Position numbers and translations under genes: made by a program
NCBI GenBank assembly: GCA_005888515.1
Contig: VAZR01000053.1
Location: forward strand, 1-5,656
Origin: Alphaproteobacteria bacterium
Lineage (GTDB): Bacteria; Pseudomonadota; Alphaproteobacteria; ATCC43930; CGMCC-115725
Direction: 5' to 3'
Length of the DNA: 5,656 bases
The notes under the pieces: model-generated
The model's input: only the letters and a program-made list of their open reading frames with translations
Database searches by the model: none
What the model was told of the DNA's origin: nothing
In this document: in pieces, positions 1 to 4,862 of the stretch
Position numbering within the stretch: the first letter of the stretch is position 1
Layout of the letters: the number at the start of each line of letters is the position of its first letter

Positions 1-7
1 CGGATTA

Positions 8-748
8 ATGCCCCAATCGATGAGCCGCCCAACAACCCGGACAATGCCTCTCGTCATGATCACCGGCGCGAGCTCGGGGATCGGCAAGGCCCTGGCTTTC
101 GCCTTTGCGCGCGAGGGCAACCCGCTATTGTTGATCTCGCGTCATATCGAGCCGATTGCCGGGTTGCCGGGCAGCACCATCTATCGGCACGCCGATGTCG
201 CCGATTATGCGGCGATTGTTGGCGCGGTCGCGGCGGCGGAGGCCGTGCATGGGCCCGCCGGATGCCTAATCAACAATGCCGGCATGGCCGACGCTCGGGC
301 GTTCGACGAGGTAGACGAACCCGACTATGCGCGCGAGCTCGACACCAATCTGAAGGGCGTCTTGAACGCCACGAAAGCGGTGCTGGCGGGGATGCAAGCG
401 CGCCAATCCGGCACGATCATCAATATCAGCTCGATCAGCGACCGCAAGACCTCGCCGGTCGCGCTCGCCTATACCGCCGGCAAGCACGCGGTGCGGGCAT
501 TCGGCGAGTCGCTGCGCGAGGCGGAAGCGAAGCACGGCATCCGCGTCATCAACATCGCGCCGGGCTATGTGCGCACCAACATCCACAGCGGCATGCATAT
601 CAGCTTCGAGGAATACCGCGCCCGGCTCGGCAACCCGGATTTCATGACCGCCGAGGAGCTGGCCGAGATCGTGCTGTTCTGCTGGAAGCAGCCGCCATCG
701 ATCTGTATCCGCGACCTCGTCGTCGCCCCGACCCGGACGACCTTCTGA
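8..748 (+). CDS. Classical short-chain dehydrogenase/reductase (SDR) family oxidoreductase
   Basis: This is a cytosolic NAD(P)-dependent oxidoreductase of the classical SDR fold; its substrate cannot be read from the sequence. Counting from the ATG at 8, the protein has 246 residues. It shows the cofactor-binding TGASSGIG at 19-26, NNAG at 89-92, and the catalytic set N114, S142, Y155 and K159 (YTAGK). An arginine just after beta-strand 2 (S44-R45) favours NADP(H) over NAD(H). The PG motif follows at 185-186, and the C-terminal IRDLVVAPT stretch resembles YdfG-like SDRs. The length is normal for the family and the gene looks intact. The start is uncertain: ATGs at 8, 20, 44 and 56 are in frame and none has a visible ribosome binding site. 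The ATG at 44 leaves six residues before the TGxxxGxG motif and is equally plausible. Upstream context is outside the window. A palindromic repeat follows the stop codon. Confidence 0.88.
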   Translation: MPQSMSRPTTRTMPLVMITGASSGIGKALAFAFAREGNPLLLISRHIEPIAGLPGSTIYRHADVADYAAIVGAVAAAEAVHGPAGCLINNAGMADARAFDEVDEPDYARELDTNLKGVLNATKAVLAGMQARQSGTIINISSISDRKTSPVALAYTAGKHAVRAFGESLREAEAKHGIRVINIAPGYVRTNIHSGMHISFEEYRARLGNPDFMTAEELAEIVLFCWKQPPSICIRDLVVAPTRTTF

Positions 749-765
749 CGACCCTCTCGTTTGCC

Positions 766-850
766 GTAGGGCGGAAAAGAGAAGCGCATTCCGCTAATCC
801 TCGATCGCGAAAACGGGTAGGCGGAATTCGCTGCCGCTTTTCCGCCCTAC
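766..850. repeat. 85-nt imperfect palindrome, REP/MITE-like
   Basis: The outer arms GTAGGGCGGAAAAG (766-779) and CTTTTCCGCCCTAC (837-850) are perfect 14-bp inverted repeats. Just inside them, GCGCATTCCGC (784-794) pairs with GCGGAATTCGC (821-831) with one mismatch, so nearly the whole element folds into one long hairpin. Each half can also fold alone, through GCGGA/TCCGC in the left half and GCGGAA/TTCCGC in the right. GTAGGGCGGA...TCCGCC units resemble dispersed intergenic repeats that I recall from proteobacterial genomes, but I cannot confirm copy number here. There is no T-run on either side, so it does not look like a standard intrinsic terminator, although it may end or stabilise the upstream dehydrogenase transcript. 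Confidence 0.75.
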
Positions 851-900
851 AGACCGCGCCCGACCCACTTTCCTCGATATAGTTCTTATTTGCCGATTAT

Positions 901-915
901 CCCTTTGACAAAGGG
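901..915. repeat. Perfect 15-nt palindrome at the left end of the element
   Basis: CCCTTTGACAAAGGG consists of two 7-bp arms around a single central A. It contains the -35 hexamer of the transposase promoter (TTGACA, 905-910). It probably belongs to the left terminal repeat, because a related motif appears in inverted orientation at the proposed right end. It could be a transposase or repressor binding site. Confidence 0.6.
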
Positions 916-932
916 AATACGATAGGTAGAAT
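905..932 (+). promoter_or_regulatory. Sigma70-like promoter of the transposase gene
   Basis: The -35 hexamer TTGACA (905-910) is a perfect consensus. After a 16-bp spacer comes the -10 hexamer TAGAAT (927-932), which differs from consensus at one position. Transcription would start near 939, about 17 bases before the ATG. The ribosome binding site GAGAGGA (941-947) lies 8 bases upstream of the start at 956. The -35 box sits inside the 901-915 palindrome, so anything binding the palindrome would block this promoter. Confidence 0.75.
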
Positions 933-955
933 AGCGGGCAGAGAGGACGCCCGTT

Positions 956-1906
956 ATGACCGTCAACCTGACTGATCCGATTTTCAACGACGAAGACAAG
1001 GCCCGCGCCTATTTCGAGGAAATCCGTTGGCCGAACGGCGTGACCTGCACGCACTGCGGTAACGCCAACAGCGCCCGGATTTACTCAATCGCCGCCAACC
1101 CGGCGAAGAAGATCCGCGCTGGCTTGTGGGAATGCCAGGACTGCCACGGTCAATTCACGGTACGCACTGGCGGCGTCATGGAAAGCAGCCACGTTCCGTT
1201 GACCAAATGGGCGCTGGCGTATCGGTTCATGGCGTCCAGCAAAAAGGGCATGAGCGCGCACCAGCTCCACCGCTCAATCGGCGTCACCTACAAGACGGCT
1301 TGGTTCATGTGGCACCGCATCCGCGAAGCGATGCGCGAGGACGTGATGCCGCCGATGGGCGGGGCGGGCAAGGTCGTTGAGGTTGATGAAGCATTCATCG
1401 GCCCGTCTCGCGACGTGTTTGTGAACGATCGCGGTTGGCAGAAACAACGCGGCCCGGCTGGCAAGCGGATTGTCGTTACGCTGGTAGAGCGTGGCGGCTC
1501 GTCGCGTTCAATCAAGGTGGACAAACTCGACGCCGCAACCATTGGCCAAATCTTGCGGGATAACGTCTCTCGGCAAAGCCGCATTCATACCGATGAAGCG
1601 CACCATTACCGCCCGCCGGGCGCAGATTTTGCGGCGCACGAGCGCGTCAATCACTCGGCTAAAGAATATGCGCGGGATGACGTGACGACGAACACGGTTG
1701 AAGGCTTCTTCTCGATCTTCAAGCGCGGAATGACGGGCGTTTATCAGCACTGCGGCGAGCAGCATTTGCAGCGATACTTAGACGAGTTCGATTTCCGATT
1801 TTCAAACCGCGCTGCGCTCGGGATTGACGACACAGAACGCACTCGCCGCGCCGTCAAAGGCGGCGAAGGCAAGCGGTTGACCTATCGACCTCTTAGTAGA
1901 GCGTAA
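956..1906 (+). CDS. IS1595-family (ISXO2-like) DDE transposase
   Basis: This enzyme catalyses cut-and-paste or copy transposition of its own element by binding the terminal repeats and transferring DNA strands through a two-metal DDE active site. The 316-residue protein begins with a zinc ribbon, C31xxC34 and C60xxC63. A helical DNA-binding segment follows at about 80-125. The ISXO2-like catalytic domain then shows D144 (in VEVDEAFIG), D213 (in IHTDEAHHY) and E249 (in NTVEGFFSIFKRG), with 35 residues between the second D and the E. The TNTVEGFFSIFKRGMTGVYQH region and the following EFDFRFSNR are strongly typical of the family. The start is well supported by the AGAGGA-type ribosome binding site and the good promoter upstream. 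No frameshift or stop interrupts the gene, so the element may still be active. The stop codon faces the stop of the small minus-strand gene 35 bases downstream. Confidence 0.96.
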   Translation: MTVNLTDPIFNDEDKARAYFEEIRWPNGVTCTHCGNANSARIYSIAANPAKKIRAGLWECQDCHGQFTVRTGGVMESSHVPLTKWALAYRFMASSKKGMSAHQLHRSIGVTYKTAWFMWHRIREAMREDVMPPMGGAGKVVEVDEAFIGPSRDVFVNDRGWQKQRGPAGKRIVVTLVERGGSSRSIKVDKLDAATIGQILRDNVSRQSRIHTDEAHHYRPPGADFAAHERVNHSAKEYARDDVTTNTVEGFFSIFKRGMTGVYQHCGEQHLQRYLDEFDFRFSNRAALGIDDTERTRRAVKGGEGKRLTYRPLSRA

Positions 1907-1944
1907 CCGGCACGAGCGAGCGATTCGCAATCTGCGGCGGTTAC
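1903..1944. terminator. Inverted repeat spanning the two convergent stop codons (weak bidirectional terminator candidate)
   Basis: GTAACCG (1903-1909) and CGGTTAC (1938-1944) form a perfect 7-bp stem around a 28-nt loop. The left arm contains the TAA of the transposase and the right arm contains the TAA of the minus-strand gene. There is no U-tract in either direction, so termination activity is uncertain. Confidence 0.3.
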
Positions 1945-2126
1945 TTCGGCTTCTTGGCTGTCTTTGACGAAGCGCGTTTGCGAATGCGGGCGCGCGGCGT
2001 CTTGCCCACCAATTCCTTGTGCGGTTTGTAGGGCAGCTCGAATGAGCGCCTGATTGCGTCGCGCGCGCGACGCTCAGTCTCTTCGCCGGTATATTGATCG
2101 TCTCGCTCGTTCACGCGGGACACCAT
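1941..2126 (-). CDS. Small basic protein of unknown function (IS passenger candidate)
   Basis: This encodes a 61-residue hydrophilic protein. Its N-terminal half is charged (ERDDQYTGEETERRARDAIRR) and probably helical; the C-terminal half is lysine- and arginine-rich and ends SKTAKKPK. The pattern EET-x-RR-x-(D)A-(I/L)-(K/R)R followed by a PxKPHKxLxGK segment resembles many short uncharacterised proteins found in alphaproteobacteria and mobile elements, as I recall; I know no function for them. The start is supported by AGAGAGGG (plus-strand positions 2134-2141) placed 7 bases before the ATG, the best ribosome binding site among the passenger genes. It is transcribed towards the transposase gene and away from the 236-residue protein gene, whose likely ATG lies only 3 bases away. 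The basic tail could bind nucleic acid or a partner protein, but this is inference. No membrane segment or signal peptide is visible. Confidence 0.62.
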   Translation of the reverse strand: MVSRVNERDDQYTGEETERRARDAIRRSFELPYKPHKELVGKTPRARIRKRASSKTAKKPK

Positions 2127-2129
2127 AGG

Positions 2130-2840
2130 ATGACCCTCTCTGATCGTCCACCGTTCATCCTGTATTGGGAGATAGGCCTCCCGGGGGAGCTATTACAGGC
2201 AATCGGCAAGCTGGCCGTTATCTCTGCGCATATCGAAGAGTACATTCACCAGATATATTGGAGACACGCCGGGTTGAGTACTAAGAACGGTCCGATAGTG
2301 ACCGAATTCATCAGCACAAAGCGGCTAATGGAGGACACGCTTAAGTTTTTGGCAAACAATCCGAATAGAGCACATATTCTCGAAGATCTGGAAATCCTCT
2401 TTCGTGAGGCAGAGAACATAAATACCAAGCGGAACCAATGCGTTCATTGGATTTGGATGATTTTAGCCACAGAGAAGCCAGACACCGTAACGATTAATCA
2501 GCCGCAATCTGGGCCGGTAAACTATCGAGCAAGTCGGCCCGTCTATAAGGGGCGGAAAGGCGCGCTTCACACAGACCTCAAACCGGCAGACATCGAAGCC
2601 ATTTACAACGACGCGCAATGGCTAAAAACGCGCCTAGCGGCTCATACAATCAGCGAGAAGACGCTTCGTAGACGCCGAGCCGCATTAGATCGGGAGGGCG
2701 TTACTGGTGGTCGTTCTTTCGCCGATCTCTTTTTACCAGCTCCATGGCTCGATAAACCGCCTCAGCCAAAGCCCAAGCCGATAGCTCCTCGCCGTACCAC
2801 AAAAGCACGTCAGTCCCGGCGCGGATCATCTCAGGGGTGA
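2130..2840 (+). CDS. Hypothetical helical protein with an RNxxxH (HEPN-like) motif, IS passenger candidate
   Basis: I do not recognise a named family. From the ATG at 2130 the protein has 236 residues. Residues 15-110 look all-helical: an amphipathic helix with an acidic pair (AHIEEYIHQIY, 33-43), a second helix around STKRLMEDTLKFL (62-74), and a third, LEDLEILFREAENINTKRN (84-102), leading into R101-N102-x3-H106-W107. That order, with an Rx4H motif at the end of a late helix, resembles HEPN RNase domains; this is inference from the motif and the helix pattern. A linker with a basic RKG patch follows, then a helix (PADIEAIYNDAQWLKTRLA) and a low-complexity Pro/Lys/Arg tail (210-236). The region has lower GC than ilvD. 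An in-frame TTG at 2094 would add 12 residues, but neither start has a clear ribosome binding site and the extension overlaps the minus-strand gene. The last 46 codons lie opposite another small ORF. Confidence 0.65.
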   Translation: MTLSDRPPFILYWEIGLPGELLQAIGKLAVISAHIEEYIHQIYWRHAGLSTKNGPIVTEFISTKRLMEDTLKFLANNPNRAHILEDLEILFREAENINTKRNQCVHWIWMILATEKPDTVTINQPQSGPVNYRASRPVYKGRKGALHTDLKPADIEAIYNDAQWLKTRLAAHTISEKTLRRRRAALDREGVTGGRSFADLFLPAPWLDKPPQPKPKPIAPRRTTKARQSRRGSSQG

Positions 2841-2880
2841 TCTCGATTTCTTCGTTCTCTTGCGGAAGCGGGGCGCTCAT
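2701..2880 (-). CDS. Small 59-residue protein of unknown function (phage/mobile-element type)
   Basis: This short minus-strand ORF runs from the ATG at 2880 to a TAA at 2703-2701. The product is acidic in its first half (PQENEEIEITPEMIRAG) and ends in a basic KRDRRKND tail. The pattern ITPEMIxAGxxVL, then a spacer, then AEAVYRAMELVKR is one I recall from many small uncharacterised proteins in alphaproteobacterial prophages and mobile elements. That resemblance is the main reason for calling it a gene. The ribosome binding site is weak: only a G-rich stretch (GGGGCGGG) precedes the start. It overlaps the 3' end of the 236-residue protein gene on the other strand by 140 bp, tail to tail. It lies just inside the proposed right end of the IS1595 element and is probably a third passenger. 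Its function is unknown. Confidence 0.58.
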   Translation of the reverse strand: MSAPLPQENEEIEITPEMIRAGTDVLLWYGEELSAWALAEAVYRAMELVKRDRRKNDHQ

Positions 2881-2934
2881 AGCGCACCCGCCCCACGCGC
2901 CGGCCTGTCAGCCGGGCAGACTATATCTAGCGCG

Positions 2935-2964
2935 CCCTTTGTAAAGTATATATGTCGCTATTTT
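2935..2964. repeat. Candidate right terminal inverted repeat of the IS1595 element
   Basis: The reverse complement of this AT-rich stretch ends in CTTTACAAAGGG, which matches the left-end CTTTGACAAAGGG (903-915) except for one missing G. Outward from that core the two ends share only scattered matches (a GC-rich patch, GCCGA versus AGCGA). The outer edge is set by the GTTCT direct repeat just outside each end. Terminal repeats of this family are often imperfect, but the exact edges here are a guess. Confidence 0.4.
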
Positions 2965-3026
2965 GTTCTCAGTCCGGATCGTTCAAGGGCCGCCCCTCAA
3001 AAAAATTTCCGCGGCGCCGAATCCCA

Positions 3027-3082
3027 GGCACCGACGCGGCGATGCCGGCATTGATCCGTTGCGGCGGCATCGCTACGGTGCC
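3027..3082 (+). promoter_or_regulatory. Nested stem-loop in the ilvD leader
   Basis: The outer stem is GGCACCG (3027-3033) with CGGTGCC (3076-3082). The inner stem is GCGATGCCG (3039-3047) with CGGCATCGC (3065-3073). Together they give 16 perfect base pairs around a 5/2-nt internal loop and a 17-nt apical loop. The structure ends 39 bases before the ilvD ATG and leaves the ribosome binding site free. No T-run follows, and I see no leader peptide rich in Leu, Ile or Val codons, so classical attenuation is not supported. It could be an RNA regulatory structure, a protein-binding palindrome or a host repeat. Confidence 0.5.
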
Positions 3083-3121
3083 GCAAAACCCTTGGAATCC
3101 CCCCGCACAGGAGTTTCGGCC

Positions 3122-4858
3122 ATGCCCGACGATGCCCGGCGTCCCGCCATCGACAAATCGCGCCTGCCGAGCCGGCACGTCACTGTCGGGCCGGAGCGCG
3201 CGCCGCACCGCGCCTTTCTCTATTCGATGGGCTTGACCGAGGAGCAGATCAATCAACCGATCATCGGCGTCGCGACGACCTGGAACGAGGCGGCGCCGTG
3301 CAATATCGCGCTGTCCCGCCAGGCGCAGGCGGCGAAGAAAGGCGTCGCCGCGGCCGGCGGCACGCCGCGCGAATTCACGACGATCACCGTCACCGACGGC
3401 ATCGCGATGGGCCATGAGGGCATGAAATCTTCGCTGGTCAGCCGCGAGGTCATCGCCGACTCGGTGGAACTGACGATGCGCGGCCATTGCTATGACGCGA
3501 TGGTCGGCCTCGCCGGCTGCGACAAGTCATTGCCGGGGCTGATGATGGCGATGGTGCGGCTCAACGTGCCGTCGGTCTTCATGTATGGCGGCTCGATCCT
3601 GCCCGGCCGCTTCAAGGGCAAGGACGTGACGATCGGCGACGTGTTCGAGGGGGTCGGCGCCCACAATGTCGGCAATCTCTCCGACGAGGAACTGCACGAG
3701 CTGGAATGCGCCGCCTGTCCCTCGGCCGGCTCCTGCGGCGGGCTGTTCACCGCCAACACGATGGCCTGCGTCTCCGAGGCGATCGGCCTGGCATTGCCCG
3801 GCTCGGCCGGCGCGCCGGCGCCCTATGATTCCCGCGACGCTTACGCCGAAGCCTCTGGGCAGGCGGTCATGGAGCTGATCCGCCGCAACATTCGGCCGCG
3901 CGACATCGTCACCCGGAAGGCGATCGAGAACGCCGTGACGGTCATCGCCGCGGCCGGCGGCTCGACCAATGGCGGGCTGCACATCCCGGCGATCGCCAAC
4001 GAGGCCGGCATCGAGTTCGACCTGCACGATTTCGGCGAGATCGCCAAGCGCACCCCGTATATCGCCGATTTGAAGCCGGGCGGGCGCTACGTGATGAAGG
4101 ATCTGCACGACATCGGCGGCGTGCCGGTGCTGATGAAGGCATTGCTCGAGGGCGGCTATCTGCACGGCGATTGCATGACCGTCACCGGCAACACCATCGC
4201 CGAGAATCTGCGCGACGTGAAATTCCCGACCGGGCAGGACGTCGTGCGCCCGACCTCGAAGCCGCTGGCGCCGACCGGCGGGCTCGTCGTGCTAAGGGGC
4301 AATCTGGCGCCGCAGGGGGCGCTGGTGAAGGTCGCCGGCATGAAGACGGTGACATTCGCCGGCACGGCTCTCTGCTTCGATTGCGAGGAGGACGCCTTCG
4401 CCGCGGTCGAGCAGCGCCGCTACAAGGAGGGCGACATCATCGTCATCCGCTACGAGGGGCCGCGCGGCGGGCCCGGCATGCGCGAAATGCTGTCGACGAC
4501 CGCGGCGCTTTACGGCCAGGGGGTCGGCGAGAAGGTGGCGCTGATCACCGACGGCCGGTTTTCGGGCGCGACGCACGGTTTCTGCATCGGCCATGTCGGC
4601 CCAGAGGCAGCGGTCGGCGGTCCGATCGCGCTATTGCGCGACGGCGACAAGATCACGATCGATGCCGGCACCGGCACGATCGATGTGGCGCTCAGCGATA
4701 CCGAACTGGCCCAACGCAAACGCGCGTGGACGGCGCGCCAGAACGGCTACCAGTCGGGCACGTTGTGGAAATACGCGCAGACCGTCGGCGATGCCGAGAA
4801 GGGCGCCGTGACGCATCCCGGCGCGCGCGCCGAGACACACGTCTACGCCGATCTCTGA
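3122..4858 (+). CDS. ilvD: Dihydroxy-acid dehydratase (IlvD)
   Basis: This cytosolic iron-sulfur enzyme (EC 4.2.1.9) dehydrates 2,3-dihydroxy-isovalerate and 2,3-dihydroxy-3-methylvalerate to the 2-keto acids that become valine, leucine and isoleucine; the former also feeds pantothenate synthesis. The start at 3122 is chosen because AGGAG (3109-3113) lies 8 bases upstream; the frame stays open 53 codons further, but that extension is not IlvD-like. The protein has 578 residues. The likely Fe-S ligands are C60 (NEAAPCN), C133 (GCDKSLPG) and C205 (SAGSCGG). D92 and D134 are metal ligands and K135 is the carbamylated lysine by homology. The catalytic serine is S481 in ITDGRFSGATHG, the second ILVD/EDD signature. 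Length and motif context resemble the [2Fe-2S] class (Mycobacterium, plant type) rather than the longer E. coli [4Fe-4S] enzyme; this is inference. EDD, the related sugar-acid dehydratase, is less likely. The beta-barrel gene follows after 4 bases. Confidence 0.97.
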   Translation: MPDDARRPAIDKSRLPSRHVTVGPERAPHRAFLYSMGLTEEQINQPIIGVATTWNEAAPCNIALSRQAQAAKKGVAAAGGTPREFTTITVTDGIAMGHEGMKSSLVSREVIADSVELTMRGHCYDAMVGLAGCDKSLPGLMMAMVRLNVPSVFMYGGSILPGRFKGKDVTIGDVFEGVGAHNVGNLSDEELHELECAACPSAGSCGGLFTANTMACVSEAIGLALPGSAGAPAPYDSRDAYAEASGQAVMELIRRNIRPRDIVTRKAIENAVTVIAAAGGSTNGGLHIPAIANEAGIEFDLHDFGEIAKRTPYIADLKPGGRYVMKDLHDIGGVPVLMKALLEGGYLHGDCMTVTGNTIAENLRDVKFPTGQDVVRPTSKPLAPTGGLVVLRGNLAPQGALVKVAGMKTVTFAGTALCFDCEEDAFAAVEQRRYKEGDIIVIRYEGPRGGPGMREMLSTTAALYGQGVGEKVALITDGRFSGATHGFCIGHVGPEAAVGGPIALLRDGDKITIDAGTGTIDVALSDTELAQRKRAWTARQNGYQSGTLWKYAQTVGDAEKGAVTHPGARAETHVYADL

Positions 4859-4862
4859 ACTG

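Larger units (their letters stand above)
887..2964 (+). mobile_element. IS1595-family insertion sequence with passenger genes (boundaries tentative)
   Basis: The element is defined by an intact IS1595-type transposase (956-1906). The right boundary is inferred from an inverted copy of the left-end motif: CTTTGACAAAGGG at 903-915 matches the reverse complement of 2935-2946 (CTTTACAAAGGG) apart from one inserted base. The two outer ends are AT-rich and only loosely similar beyond that core. A 5-bp direct repeat GTTCT lies immediately outside the proposed ends (882-886 and 2965-2969); extended to the 8 bp usual for this family, it matches 6 of 8. The enclosed passenger genes, especially 2130-2700, have lower GC than the flanking host genes. 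Some IS1595 subgroups are known to carry passenger genes. The left end lies close to the transposase and is fairly secure. The right end could be nearer the transposase stop if the small genes are not part of the element. Confidence 0.5.

Noticed and set aside
262..882. 206-codon plus-strand ORF over the dehydrogenase gene
   Set aside because: It is an out-of-frame shadow: arginine- and alanine-rich, low complexity, with no family features, while the overlapping frame has all SDR motifs.
1950..1972. TCTTTGACGAAG near the end of the transposase gene as an alternative right terminal repeat
   Set aside because: It matches the left-end motif less well than 2935-2946 in inverted orientation and falls inside the coding sequence of the small minus-strand gene.
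2094..2129. TTG start that would lengthen the 236-residue passenger protein by 12 residues
   Set aside because: No ribosome binding site precedes it and the extension overlaps the better-supported minus-strand gene; the ATG at 2130 is preferred but not proven.
2900..2915. Small hairpin CCGGC-CTGTCA-GCCGG
   Set aside because: A 5-bp GC stem is expected by chance in this GC-rich stretch and no T-run follows.
2963..3121. N-terminal extension of ilvD by 53 codons in the same open frame
   Set aside because: The added residues are not IlvD-like, the leader stem-loop lies inside the extension, and the ATG at 3122 has a well-spaced AGGAG.
2860..3236. Short plus-strand ORFs between the IS element and ilvD, considered as an amino-acid leader peptide
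   Set aside because: They lack runs of Leu, Ile or Val codons and have no ribosome binding site, so they do not support an attenuation leader.
3527..4165. 212-codon minus-strand ORF inside ilvD
   Set aside because: This is a typical antisense shadow of a GC-rich gene; no motif and no ribosome binding site.
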